Below, piece by piece: positions 34,475-45,459 of a stretch of DNA of 64,000 nucleotides. Every line of letters begins with the position of its first letter. The first letter of the stretch is position 1. The position numbers and the translations under genes are program-made. The DNA comes from Streptococcus sp. k-402 (GTDB lineage: Bacteria > Bacillota > Bacilli > Lactobacillales > Streptococcaceae): contig NZ_VMNB01000008.1 of the NCBI RefSeq assembly GCF_013277515.1, forward strand, positions 56,859 to 120,858, given 5' to 3'. The notes beneath the pieces are model-generated. The model was not told the DNA's origin and made no database searches. It saw only the letters and a program-made list of their open reading frames with translations.

Positions 34475-34516
34475 AGGTTTACATTACAAAGTATACTTTA
34501 TTTGTAAGTTTAACCT
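34475..34516 (+). promoter_or_regulatory. Imperfect inverted repeat in ABC-3C leader
   Basis: AGGTTTACATTACAAA (34475-34490) and TTTGTAAGTTTAACCT (34501-34516) pair at 13 of 16 positions around a 10-base centre holding GTATAC. It could be an operator or an RNA hairpin controlling the downstream defence-like genes. Confidence 0.5.
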
Positions 34517-34569
34517 CGTATGGTTTCGGAGGCTTTCGGATACTATCGGAAAAAAGGAGGTGATAATGA

Positions 34570-35517
34570 GTGCAATTTGCAGAATTCCTTAATTTGCTAT
34601 ACGTCAACATAGGGGGAGAGATGTCGAAAAGTGAATTTCTCAATACACTAATTGAAAATTCAATCGAGAATCCTGATGATAATCCCCTCTCCAATTTGGC
34701 GCCCGATACAATTAATAGGTATTTCTCGCCATCCGGCAATACAATATCTAAGAATAAAGCTAACAAGCTTATCAAAATTATTCAGCTCTCTGCTCTTACA
34801 ACTCATATAGAAAATCAATTAACAGTCGACACCATTGATAGACTAGCTGATACCTTACATCAATATGGGCTCTATACAGATGATTCTGAACTGGAAATTT
34901 CTGAAATTTGTGCTCAACTTTTTCTTAATTTTTTGCAAGGAAAAGTAGGTATCCAAACTTTTAAAAAAGAACTGCCATCTGTTGGTGAAATTGAAATTAC
35001 AAAAGTCCGTTATGAAAATGGAAAAATAGTTATCGGCTCACAGTATCTTCAGTTACCAGAAAAAGGACCTATTCCTGATTCTCTAGTTGAATTTGAAGAT
35101 GTTTACAGTAAGCAACTTTTAATTGCATACTCTGAAAATGATGGTAATCCAAAAACAGATTATTACAATGTCCAAAATCTCCCCCAAAAGTACAGAAATC
35201 ACTTACATGATCAAAGAGTGAATTTCTTCAACGCTGATTATGTATTACGGGCTATTAGAGACGGCTTTAAAGATAGTGAACAACAAATTGCACTACTAAA
35301 GCAAGAAACCTATGATTCAATTAGTGATATTCTGTTTGAAGATTACAAAACTTCATTCAAAAAAGTTACTGAAACACTCAAACATATCACAACGGTTTCA
35401 TTTTCAAAACCTGAGATAACACAAATCCAGAACTTCATTGGTAACTCTGAAAAGAAAGGTCTTTGTCATTCACTAGTAAACGATGGCAAATTTAACTGGG
35501 TAGATGATAATGAATAA
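34570..35517 (+). CDS. ABC-three-component system C-terminal-domain protein
   Basis: A 315-residue protein, first gene of a three-gene operon. The GTG at 34570 is chosen because a near-perfect anti-Shine-Dalgarno match, AAGGAGGTGAT, lies nine bases upstream. The C-terminal part (YRNHLHDQRVNFFNADYVLR then IRDGFKDSEQQIALLKQETY) matches the ABC-3C C-terminal-domain proteins encoded with an SMC-like ATPase and a winged-helix middle component. The N-terminal ~100 residues are helical and may be an adaptor or sensor; no nuclease motif is seen. Its stop overlaps the next gene start. The system is a predicted conflict module; action not demonstrated here. Confidence 0.78.
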   Translation: MQFAEFLNLLYVNIGGEMSKSEFLNTLIENSIENPDDNPLSNLAPDTINRYFSPSGNTISKNKANKLIKIIQLSALTTHIENQLTVDTIDRLADTLHQYGLYTDDSELEISEICAQLFLNFLQGKVGIQTFKKELPSVGEIEITKVRYENGKIVIGSQYLQLPEKGPIPDSLVEFEDVYSKQLLIAYSENDGNPKTDYYNVQNLPQKYRNHLHDQRVNFFNADYVLRAIRDGFKDSEQQIALLKQETYDSISDILFEDYKTSFKKVTETLKHITTVSFSKPEITQIQNFIGNSEKKGLCHSLVNDGKFNWVDDNE

Positions 35518-35947
35518 TATATTTGATACTACTTCAGAAGTAGCTATGCAATGTTTAATCACAATTAATTGCCTAAATAAAAAAAGCCTATCACTCGATA
35601 GACTTTGGTTAATTAATTTTTTAAGCTTATATGCTAAGGATTTCAAATTTAGTGAAATCAACCTGTATGGAGATAGCATTTATTCTTCAGTACAATTGAC
35701 TGTCAGGCATGAAAAAGTAAAAAAAGCGATTCTACTATTGGCATCAAAACATCTTATAAGATTAGATGAAGGGAAAATAGGTAAAATTTCTATAACTCAA
35801 AAAGGTCAAGATTTAGTCGACAAACTGAATTCTGATTTTGCTAGTTCCTATAAGGTAGTTACCAATAGCATCTACAATACTTTAAAAAATATGAGTGATT
35901 TAGAATTGCTCGCATTTACTCATGAACATATTCTAAATAAGGAATGA
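35504..35947 (+). CDS. ABC-three-component system middle component
   Basis: A 147-residue protein with a winged-helix-like pattern (VKKAILLLASKHLIRLDEGK then ISITQKGQDLVDKLN). Its size and position between the C-terminal-domain protein and the SMC-like ATPase are typical of the middle components of ABC-3C systems. Starts at 35504 or 35510 are both possible; neither has a strong ribosome-binding site, so translation is probably coupled to the upstream gene, which it overlaps by 14 bp. Its stop overlaps the ATPase start (ATGA). Confidence 0.75.
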   Translation: MIMNNIFDTTSEVAMQCLITINCLNKKSLSLDRLWLINFLSLYAKDFKFSEINLYGDSIYSSVQLTVRHEKVKKAILLLASKHLIRLDEGKIGKISITQKGQDLVDKLNSDFASSYKVVTNSIYNTLKNMSDLELLAFTHEHILNKE

Positions 35948-37752
35948 TTATTATGGAAGCATCTTACTTGAAAAAGTTAACTGTAACTGGAATACATAAA
36001 AAATCTGAAATAAATTTTAATAAAGGACTTAACATTATCACAGGACCTTCCAATGTCGGGAAAACCTGCATTGTTAAGTGCATCGACTATCTTACTGGTA
36101 GCTCTTCTCTCCCTTTTTCTCCTTCAACACACTACAATACCATTACTTTAGAAATTTCAGTTGACGATAGTCTAGTTATTTTAAGTCGAAACCTCGAAGA
36201 AGATACCATTATTGTTGAATCTACACTTCCAAGTATTCTTTCAGGGGAATACTACTCAAAAAACAAGAGTAAAAACAAAGAGCCAATAAGTAATGTCTGG
36301 CTTCAAGTTTTTGGAATTACTCCTCCAGTTACAGTGGTTAAAAATAAAAACTTTAAGACACAAAAACTTGGGGTTAGAACCTTTATAAATTCTTGGATAA
36401 TTCATGAAAATGATATGAATCGTCCTACATCAATTTTACTACCTCAGATGCCAAACCAACGAACAGCTTACCTATCAGCACTTCTTTACTTGCTTTATGG
36501 AAAAGATTTTTCTGAAATCAAGAGACAAGAATCAGCTGAAGAAAGAAAAATACGACATGACTCTGTAAAAAACTATATTAGCTCAAAGATAGTCCAGTTT
36601 AATGAGCATCACAATCGACTAGCAAAAGAATTAGACCAAAAATCAGTCATAGATATTGAAACTGAAATTGATCAACTATCAGAAAAGTTACATAACTTGC
36701 GAAATACTCTCACTAGTACAAATTCAAAACATGAAAATCTACTGCAGCAAATTGCAAAAATTGATTCTGAACTATCTGAGAAATCCGTATTACTCAATCG
36801 TTTCAATGAACTTTCAAGTCAATATCAATCTGACTTCAATAGATTATCGTTTATTGTAGAGTCACACAATGAATTAGCAAATGTAGCAGACTCAGCTTTA
36901 TGTCCCGTCTGTAATAATCACATCAATCAAGATTCATTGGAACATCATCTTGACTCTTTCAGTGAGGAATTGACCACTTTAATTAGTAAAATTGAAACTC
37001 TAAACAAAACGAATACTGATTTACAACAAAATATTTCAGTACTATTAGAGTCAAAAAATAAACTTGAACAGCAAAAGAAAATGATTTCAGCTGAAATTGA
37101 TAATATCTTGCTACCTGATGAGAAAAAACTTTCCTATAGAATTCAGCAGTATAAATCATACATCAAAACAAAAAGTGATATTGAAACTATAAATAAATTG
37201 GTAGAAAATTGGTCTCAAGATATTGATGATTTAGAAAATGAGAAGAATGAAAAAGTCGAGTATCTTCCCAAAGACGAATACCCAGCTCAGTTTTGGCAGT
37301 ATATGACTAAAAATATACAATCAATCCTAGCTGAGTGTGCTTTTGACAAAGCCAGCTTTAGTCGTTTTGATAGGAAAGAATTTGATATTATGCTAATGAA
37401 TGAGAAGAAGATTGCCCGATATGGTAAAGGTTTTATTGCATATTTAAATACTGTTGTAGTTTTAGCTTTAAGAAAAATATTCTCTCAACAGGCTCAATAT
37501 AAACCATTCTTCTACATTTTTGATACTCCTCTACTAGGCTTAGATGAAGGGGAAAAAAATGATACTCCAGAAAGTATGCAAATTGCCTTATTTGAATACT
37601 TTAAGTCTTCAGCTTACGAAGGACAACTAATCGTCATTGAAAACTCTAGAAATCTACCAAAGCTTAATTATAATGACATTAATTATATTGAATTTACAAA
37701 AAATCATAGGTATGGGCGCTATGGTTTTCTTGACGGTGTAAGTGATGATTAA
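35944..37752 (+). CDS. ABC-three-component system SMC-like ATPase (DUF3732 type)
   Basis: A 602-residue Rad50/SMC-like ATPase. The N-terminal lobe has NIITGPSNVGKTCIVKCIDY (Walker A, about residues 28-47). Two long coiled-coil arms (about 200-300 and 330-430) flank a CPVC zinc-hook-like turn at about residues 320-323. The C-terminal lobe has FFYIFDTPLLGLDEGE (Walker B with catalytic Glu, about 522-537) and IVIENSRNLP. This domain plan matches DUF3732/ABC-3C ATPases, thought to sense or clamp nucleic acid in biological conflicts. On a prophage it may exclude competing phages or plasmids. Confidence 0.88.
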   Translation: MIIMEASYLKKLTVTGIHKKSEINFNKGLNIITGPSNVGKTCIVKCIDYLTGSSSLPFSPSTHYNTITLEISVDDSLVILSRNLEEDTIIVESTLPSILSGEYYSKNKSKNKEPISNVWLQVFGITPPVTVVKNKNFKTQKLGVRTFINSWIIHENDMNRPTSILLPQMPNQRTAYLSALLYLLYGKDFSEIKRQESAEERKIRHDSVKNYISSKIVQFNEHHNRLAKELDQKSVIDIETEIDQLSEKLHNLRNTLTSTNSKHENLLQQIAKIDSELSEKSVLLNRFNELSSQYQSDFNRLSFIVESHNELANVADSALCPVCNNHINQDSLEHHLDSFSEELTTLISKIETLNKTNTDLQQNISVLLESKNKLEQQKKMISAEIDNILLPDEKKLSYRIQQYKSYIKTKSDIETINKLVENWSQDIDDLENEKNEKVEYLPKDEYPAQFWQYMTKNIQSILAECAFDKASFSRFDRKEFDIMLMNEKKIARYGKGFIAYLNTVVVLALRKIFSQQAQYKPFFYIFDTPLLGLDEGEKNDTPESMQIALFEYFKSSAYEGQLIVIENSRNLPKLNYNDINYIEFTKNHRYGRYGFLDGVSDD

Positions 37753-37774
37753 CTTTATATAATAAGGAGAAACT

Positions 37775-37894
37775 ATGGCACAAAAAAATGTAAAAAATGA
37801 CTCTGTCTATATCAGGCAACTATATCGTGAAGAAACAGGTTTCCGTATGGTTTCCTTGAATTCCTTCTCACCATTGGTTTTTCCTCCTTTCTAG
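37775..37894 (+). CDS. Small open frame after ABC-3C ATPase, perhaps truncated
   Basis: A 39-codon frame with an excellent AAGGAG ribosome-binding site five bases before the ATG. The product begins MAQKNVKNDSVYIRQLYREE, convincingly protein-like for the first ~29 residues, then turns into a proline-phenylalanine stretch. It may be a genuine small component or the 5' end of a gene cut off at the phage edge. Not recognised. Confidence 0.4.
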   Translation: MAQKNVKNDSVYIRQLYREETGFRMVSLNSFSPLVFPPF

Positions 37895-37983
37895 AAACCT
37901 ACCTTTTTATTAAACCGACTTCAGTTGATGAAAGATCAGAAAAACTGTAACAAATTAGGCATGGAAAAAAAAGGGGGGACGTT

Positions 37984-38047
37984 TCTATTCCCATATACCC
38001 ATTCGGTATTGAGAAAAACATACCCTCTATGTGTATATGGGAATAGA
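37984..38047. repeat. Long inverted repeat near prophage right end
   Basis: Arms 37984-38002 and 38029-38047 pair at 18 of 19 positions (core TATTCCCATATAC against GTATATGGGAATA). The 26-base loop has a smaller GGTAT/ATACC stem. The region from 37895 to 38118 has no gene. It may be a recombination or regulatory structure at the phage edge. Confidence 0.7.
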
Positions 38048-38118
38048 TTTCATTTCCAAAGACTATCATTCAAACATATTCAAGTCAAGTGTTTACTTTT
38101 ATACTTACCCCCTTAAAT

Positions 38119-38147
38119 GAAAAAACCACTGTTATCAGTGGTTTTAA
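38119..38147. terminator. Bidirectional terminator between prophage end and rlmD
   Basis: AAAACCACTG, loop TTAT, CAGTGGTTTT: a perfect ten-pair stem with A-tract before and T-tract after, able to end both the phage operon and rlmD transcription. Confidence 0.85.
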
Positions 38148-38169
38148 AAATCCTTTCGTTCCAAGGTTT

Positions 38170-39537
<1,368 letters not shown>

Positions 39538-39580
39538 CTATTGGCCGACAAAAAAGACGGCAACGTTACGGTTACCATCT

Positions 39581-39589
39581 ATTATACCA
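39581..39589 (-). promoter_or_regulatory. Extended -10 promoter for rlmD
   Basis: Minus strand TGGTATAAT, about 55 bp before the rlmD start; no convincing -35, consistent with an extended -10 promoter. Confidence 0.55.
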
Positions 39590-39621
39590 TGAAATTTGTA
39601 ATCAGATTCTCTTTATCTATG

Positions 39622-40179
39622 CTAGTTCATTGCTTTAAAGGCTGCTTCTGCATCCGCATTGCTGATGACACCAAATTGAATCTTTCCAATCTTTCCTTGG
39701 CTATCAATTAAATATTCTGTAGGAATGCTTCGAATTTGATAAGCTTGGAAGGTGGTTGCTTTGGTATCATAAAGCACTGGGATATCCTTATAACCTTGAT
39801 CTTGGAACCATTGTGGGAATTGCTCGACAGTTTTTTCACCTTGAATACCTGGTGCAATGACACTAAGAATTTCAAAATCACGATCTGGTTTTGCAGCTAA
39901 TTCCATCAACTCAGGCATACTTTTCTTACATGGACCACACCAGGAAGCCCAAAACTTCAAATAGACTTTTTTACCTTTATAATCAGATAACTTAACTTCT
40001 TTGCCATCCATGGATTGCAAGGTAAAGTCTGGAGCCTCTTTTCCGACTGCTATTTGTTGTACAGTCGTTTGTTGCTTTGGCTGTTGTGCCGCTTGAGTCT
40101 TTTTAGTTTCTTCCTTACCACAAGCCAGCAATACGACTAATGACAAGAGGCTTAAGCCAGCAAACATAATTTTTTTCAT
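39622..40179 (-). CDS. Surface lipoprotein thioredoxin (TlpA/ResA-like, Etrx type)
   Basis: A 185-residue extracytoplasmic thiol-disulfide oxidoreductase. The signal ends in a lipobox (VVLLAC), so it is lipid-anchored. The redoxin domain has FWASWCGPCKKSMPE (CxxC active site) and a cis-Pro region IRSIPTEYLID. It is 12 bp downstream of ccdA, which should feed it electrons. In pneumococcus such Etrx proteins reduce surface methionine-sulfoxide reductase; no msrAB is adjacent, so it resembles the second ccdA-etrx locus. Confidence 0.88.
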   Translation of the reverse strand: MKKIMFAGLSLLSLVVLLACGKEETKKTQAAQQPKQQTTVQQIAVGKEAPDFTLQSMDGKEVKLSDYKGKKVYLKFWASWCGPCKKSMPELMELAAKPDRDFEILSVIAPGIQGEKTVEQFPQWFQDQGYKDIPVLYDTKATTFQAYQIRSIPTEYLIDSQGKIGKIQFGVISNADAEAAFKAMN

Positions 40180-40190
40180 TTTTTTCTCCT

Positions 40191-40898
40191 TTATTCAAAA
40201 ATTCCAGCTAGGACATTTACTTGTCCTAATAGTAACAAAATTCCCATTAAAATAATGAGGAAACCACCAATTTTCTTCAGTAGCATCATATGACGCTTGA
40301 TTTTACTAAAATAAGGCATCACGACTCCTGAAGCTAGCGCCAATACCAAGAAAGGAATGGCCATCCCCAGAGTGTAAATCAAGGTATAAATAGCTCCTTG
40401 CAAAGCCCCATTGCCTCCAGAAGCCGCAAGCGCTAAAACAGAACTTAAAACTGGACCGATACATGGCGTCCAACCGAAGCTAAAGGTAATACCGAGTAAA
40501 AAGGCCGACCAATAACGATTGGCTTCTGATTTCTTAAAAGTAAAGCTTTTTTGAACCTCTAATTTCTTAAAATGAAAAATTTCCATCTGGTGAAGACCCA
40601 AAATGATAATAATGGTTCCCATGACATATCGAAACCAATTTGCATAGAGAATATGACCAAAGTAACCAGCACCAAAGCCTAGAATAAAGAAAATGAGAGA
40701 AATACCTGCGATAAAGCAAAGCGTTCGAATCAAACCGGACCAAAGAACCTTTCTCCCAAACAAGGAAAAACTTTTTGCACTTTCCTGATCATCCAATAAA
40801 ATCCCAGCATAAACTGGCAGAAGTGGAAAAATGCAAGGAGAAAAGAAGGACAAGACCCCTGCTAAAAAAACGGAGATTGAAAATACTAGCGTTTCCAA
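40191..40898 (-). CDS. ccdA: CcdA-type membrane electron-transfer protein
   Basis: A 235-residue integral membrane protein with six predicted helices of the CcdA/DsbD-beta family. Two redox cysteines are seen in FSPCIFPLLPVYAG near the N-terminus and FGWTPCIGPVLSS in helix 4. It transfers reducing power from cytoplasmic thioredoxin to the adjacent lipoprotein. The likely start is TTG at 40898; alignment with CcdA (M-x-x-L-x-F-x-I) supports it despite a weak ribosome-binding site. Confidence 0.9.
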   Translation of the reverse strand: METLVFSISVFLAGVLSFFSPCIFPLLPVYAGILLDDQESAKSFSLFGRKVLWSGLIRTLCFIAGISLIFFILGFGAGYFGHILYANWFRYVMGTIIIILGLHQMEIFHFKKLEVQKSFTFKKSEANRYWSAFLLGITFSFGWTPCIGPVLSSVLALAASGGNGALQGAIYTLIYTLGMAIPFLVLALASGVVMPYFSKIKRHMMLLKKIGGFLIILMGILLLLGQVNVLAGIFE

Positions 40899-41046
40899 TA
40901 AAGAACCAACTTTCTTAAGATTTCTAATCCTATTTTACTATATTCAATTTAATTTGTATGCTTTCTGCTACGCAAAATCGGATCGGGCACTACTGGACCA
41001 ATCTTTTCTTTTGCTAGTCAAGGCGGATCTTATCCCCAAAATAGCC

Positions 41047-41082
41047 AAAAAGCAACGACAAGGGTTACTCGTCGCTGCTTTT
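41047..41082 (-). terminator. Terminator downstream of the surface protein gene
   Basis: AAAAGCAACGAC and GTCGCTGCTTTT pair with one mismatch around an 11-base loop, followed on the minus strand by TTTTTGG. It ends the transcript of the large surface-protein gene. Confidence 0.7.
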
Positions 41083-41127
41083 GTAAACGGAAACGTCTTT
41101 TAGATTTGACATTTCATAAATCATGTT

Positions 41128-44100
41128 TTACTTGAGTTTGGCAAGGATTGCTTTAAGCTCCTCTACTAGTTTAGCTTCTGTCTCTACTGAGCCATTTTCC
41201 TCTTTCACGAAATCAAGGGTTTCTTGGAGAAGGTTTTTGGCTTTGGCAAGGACTTTTTTATCCGCTTTTTCTGCATCTAGCTGTCCAAGAACTTTTGTCA
41301 ATTCCGTGCTTAATTGCTGGATTTCTGACTCTTTCTTACGACGCACCAACCAGAAGGCAATCACGCCTAGGAGGGCAAGTAGACTGGCCACAATCACTCC
41401 TGCTGGAACTGAGTTTGTTTCAGCCATCTTATCTGAATCCTTACTATCTTCCGTTCCTTGTTTGGCATCCTTCTTGTCCTGTGTAGGCTTGCTGTCGCTA
41501 GCATTTGCTTTCACATCTTTGAGAGAGTCCAAGGCAACCTTCACAGACTCTACTGCAGTACGCAGACCTTGCTCTGTCAAGGCACTATCTTCCAGAGCTT
41601 TTTGAGCATCTAGGAGGACAGCTTTTGCTGCATCGATTTTCGGATCAGATACTGTTGCCAAAGCTTTCAAGCGTTGGTCTAACTCTTGAGTCAAGGCACG
41701 AAGTTCAGACTTGTCGACTTGCTCTTGAGCTGGAGCTTGCGTGCTCGTTGAGCTAGCTGAAGAACTTGCTGCCACTCTAGGAGCTTGAGTCGGAGCTGAA
41801 CTTGGAACTGGGGCAGGACTTGCAGGTTGACCCGGAGCAGTTGGTTGAGACGGTTGTGGAGCTGGCTCAGATGGAGCTGTTGGAGTCTCAGTAGCTCCTT
41901 GGTCTGGCTGAGTAGGAGTAGAAGGTTGCGGTTGAGGCGTAGGAAGTGGACGTGGAGATGGTTGTGGATTGATGTTATTGATAGCATCGATTCCTGCCAC
42001 TTTTGCCTGTTCTACATCCTTATTTGTTACGCCCTTGTCTACAGCAGTCTTAGCATCCTTGGCTTCTTGATCCACCTGTTGCAATGCTCTTGACTTGTCC
42101 TCACTTGTCAAATCAAAACGATTCGAAATTTCTGTTTTCTTAGCAAATGCAGCAACTTCTACAGCCTTAATCGCTTTGCCTTTTTCTGTTTCTGTTGGAA
42201 TTGCTACAGAGTTAATAGCACTTACTCCTGCCGTTTTAGCCTGAGAAACTAACTCTTCTGTATTCTTATCAGCTTTATTAATTTCCTCTTTGGCATGATC
42301 AGCCGCTGCTTTTGTAGAAGATTTAACTTTTGTTTTCTCTTCTGTCGTTAAGCCAGAATTATCTGAAATAGTCTGATCTTTAGCTCGTAACGTATTATCA
42401 ACAACTGCTAAAGCTTCTTCTTTGCTAAGAGAGACTAAGCCCGCAGTTTTAGCCTGCCCTACACTATCATTTGTACTAGCTTTATTAATCTCATCTTTTG
42501 CTTTTTGAGCTTCCGCTTTAGCCTTAACTATTGCTGCTGTTCGCTCGGATTCTTCTAATGCTGTCTGTTTACCAATTTCAGATTCTACTAATCCCAACTT
42601 ATCTTCTACAGCCTTAATCGCACTACTTCTATCAATCTGTGGTGTTAACACTGGGACTGTCACTTCGTCACTGAACCACGAACCGCGATCATCCGGATCG
42701 GTATCATTAACTTTCCCAGACATCTCTAAGACAGTTACAGCTTTTACCTTACCCGAACCAATATCTTTCCCAGACACATAATTATCGGCAGTAATTATTG
42801 CTTTCCCATTTTCACCTACCTCTGCGGTTGCAATAATTTCATAATTAGATGGATAAGCATTTACTCCTTCCTTCTTACCACCACTCCTATGGTAATCTTG
42901 ATCATAGATTCCGTACTGCTCTCCATTACGCACAAGATACACTTTCATTTTGCTATCACCTGGCAGAGAAAGATACTTTGCAACTGTAATATTTACCTCA
43001 GGTTTATTATTATCATTTTGGGTTCTATTAATAGCAGTAATGGTTGGTTGTTGAAGAGGTTGGTAGTAGCCGAAACTAAATGATTTAGTCTTACCACTCT
43101 CTCCTGTTACGGTTATCTTAATCACACCTTCTCCCTTAGGAGTTCTCCCTTCAAACGATAATGTCGCTTGTTTTGTATTAATACCGTCCTTAGTATGCTT
43201 GTCAAAAAAATTTTCTCCCTGATAATTGGTAGTATCAACTGTAATTCCCTTAATTTTTTCATTTTTTGATACTATTTTGACTTGTAAATTTTTTGCTATA
43301 TAGCCCTGCCCCGGAGGTACTACTCGAATATTAGAACTATCAAATCCTTGACCTTTAGTTAAGCCAATCTGAACATCCGTCAATTCTGTATCACGTTTTC
43401 CTCTTCTCCTAGAGTTATTAGCTCCTTCTATTTCGGCTTTGTCTATCTGATTACCATCCAGTAACTTGTGAGCTTTTTCGACAAGTTCTCCAGAAATCTT
43501 TCCGTCGTCTGAAAGTCCTAACTTTTCGTTGATGGTATCTGCTAAGTTTTTAAAATCTGCTGCCGACTCAGGATTGGATTCTTTCAAGCTTTTAGATGCA
43601 TCTATCAATTTATCATATAACTGATACCCGTCTTCTTCTTGAGATTGATCTATCTTATCTTCTCTGTTAGCTTCTTCTTTGATAATTGAGGATTTTTCTT
43701 CCGACTCTGGTTGAGCTTCTTTTTTATCTTTTTCTACCTCAGACACAGTAGATAATTCACCGGATACAGGTTTAGTTCCTCCATCAACTTTTTCTTCACC
43801 TGATTTCTCCGATTTTTTTACTTCACTTACACTCTTTAGTTCAGTTCCTTCAACTAGACTATCTTGCTCTTTTTTCTCTGTTCCTTGAGTTTCTGCTTCA
43901 GTTCCTGCTTGTCCTACGCTTGGATTTTGACTGCTTGTATCTGATGGGGGAAGACAGATGGATTCCCAGTGTTAGCATTTCCATCCTGACTGATCACTTC
44001 TGTACTTGCTTCCGCCGCCTGAACTTCTGTCGCTGGATTAGCCACAAAAAAGACAGACCCTAGCAAGACTGAGGCTGCTCCGATTGAAAACTTGCGTATA

Positions 44101-44138
44101 GAAAAGCGTTGACGCTCATTCATTTTAAACTGTTTCAT
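41128..44138 (-). pseudogene. YSIRK-signal surface protein with DUF1542-like repeats, frameshifted
   Basis: One ancestral gene of about 1000 codons. The 5' part (44138 to about 43950) encodes FSIRKFSIGAASVLLGSVFF, a YSIRK-type signal, ending TEVQAAEAS. At 43946-43950 a run of five C (minus strand) breaks the frame; adding one C restores VFPPSDTSSQNPSVGQAG and the whole downstream frame. The remainder has an acidic leader, a beta-rich region (about 150-370 of the 872-residue part), three helical repeats of ~70 residues (AIKAVE, DEINKA, QAKTAG; DUF1542-like), a Pro-rich stretch, a membrane helix (VPAGVIVASLLALLGVIAFW) and a basic then charged cytoplasmic tail. There is no LPxTG. The downstream frame alone lacks any signal, so the protein is presumably not exported unless the tract reverts. 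Confidence 0.85.
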
Positions 44139-44332
44139 GTTTTTTTACCTTTCTTTCTGCCCTGTATTTGCACATCTATCCATGTTTGAGCAAGCATCAA
44201 CTCGCTACAAAAACAGGAAAACATGGCCTTTTCTCATCTTGAAAAAATGACAAAAAAGCCCAGTGTTTACTAACACTTCATTATATCAACTTAGTCTCCT
44301 CCCTTCAACCTCACTTTGTTTTAGAAAATCGA

Positions 44333-44367
<35 letters not shown>

Positions 44368-44517
44368 GTTGTTTGTTTTAAAGGATTTAGAGATTCCTTA
44401 TTTGTAAATTTAGTATATTTTTCATTATTTTCAGAAATTTTAAATTTATATAACATTCATGCGAGACTCTTCATCTCACCATCTTTCACCAGAAAGACCT
44501 ATCCTAGACTCAGCAAA

Positions 44518-44553
44518 TAAAAAAAACGGCTCTCCGAAAATTGTCCAAAGAGC
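44518..44553 (-). terminator. Terminator of the map transcript
   Basis: Minus strand GGCTCT and AGAGCC with a 15-base loop, followed by GTTTTTTTTA. It lies 30 bp after the map stop codon. Confidence 0.75.
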
Positions 44554-44583
44554 CACTTTTTCTCCAATCTGGTTTTGATTATT

Positions 44584-45444
44584 TTAATAAGTTCCTTCTT
44601 CACCTTGACTAGTCAAGATAACAGGACCATCTTTCGTAATCACGAATTGGTGTTCATACTGACATGACAATCCACCGTCGATGGTCTTATGGGCCCAGCC
44701 GGTCTTCATATCTGTATCAATTTCCCAGTCACCGGTATTAATCATTGGTTCAATAGTTAAGACCATTCCTTCACGAAGACGAAGTCCACGACCAGCAATA
44801 CCATAGTTAGGAACCATTGGTTCTTCGTGCATGGTTGGGCCAACACCATGACCAACCAAATCACGCACTACACCGTAACCACGACTTTCAGCATATTCTT
44901 GAATAGCTGCTCCAATATCACCGATACGGTTTCCAACAACAGCTTGCTCAATCCCCTTGTACATAGCTTCTTTAGTTACATCCATCAAGTTTTTCACTTC
45001 ATCGGACGGTTTACCAACAGCATAAGCCCAACAAGAGTCTGCTAGGCCACCAGAATAGCTCTGGGTGTATTTTTTCATTTGCTCTACATTGTTGAAGTTT
45101 AATTTTGAGACATTCAGGTCAGATTTGGCAATTGGACCTCCCAAAACCATGTCAACCTTGAGCAAATCACCATCTTTCAAGATGTAGTGACGAGGGAAAG
45201 CGTGAGCCACTTCATCATTAAGAGAGCAACAGGTAGCATAAGGATAGTCCATCATGGCACCGTCAACCCCAATCTGAAGTGGAAGGAAATTTTCTTCCTT
45301 GCAACGACGGCGAACGTATTCTTCAACTTCCCACATATCTAGGCCAGGCTTAATCAAATCACGTAAGCCGATATGAATACTTGCTAGAAAATCACCAGCC
45401 TTGTCCATAGCTTCGATTTCACGAGCTGATTTTAATGTTATCAT
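44584..45444 (-). CDS. map: Methionine aminopeptidase, type I
   Basis: A 286-residue enzyme that removes the initiator methionine. Metal ligands lie in KVDMVLGG, the SDLN region, GHGVGPTMHEEP, and EPMI with a C-terminal QYEHQFVIT. It has an insertion (about residues 106-140, KSDLNVSKLNFNNVEQMKKY) typical of streptococcal MetAP1a enzymes, which accounts for the extra length. It is the last gene of a run spxR-map with 15 bp between them. Confidence 0.95.
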   Translation of the reverse strand: MITLKSAREIEAMDKAGDFLASIHIGLRDLIKPGLDMWEVEEYVRRRCKEENFLPLQIGVDGAMMDYPYATCCSLNDEVAHAFPRHYILKDGDLLKVDMVLGGPIAKSDLNVSKLNFNNVEQMKKYTQSYSGGLADSCWAYAVGKPSDEVKNLMDVTKEAMYKGIEQAVVGNRIGDIGAAIQEYAESRGYGVVRDLVGHGVGPTMHEEPMVPNYGIAGRGLRLREGMVLTIEPMINTGDWEIDTDMKTGWAHKTIDGGLSCQYEHQFVITKDGPVILTSQGEEGTY

Positions 45445-45459
45445 TTTTTCTCCTAGTTT

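Noticed and set aside
37925..38116. Plus-strand 63-codon frame near the prophage edge
   Set aside because: It runs through the long inverted repeat and a G-run, with no ribosome-binding site and unlikely composition.
41123..41605. Plus-strand 160-codon frame opposite the surface protein
   Set aside because: It is a serine-rich antisense shadow of the charged repeat region.
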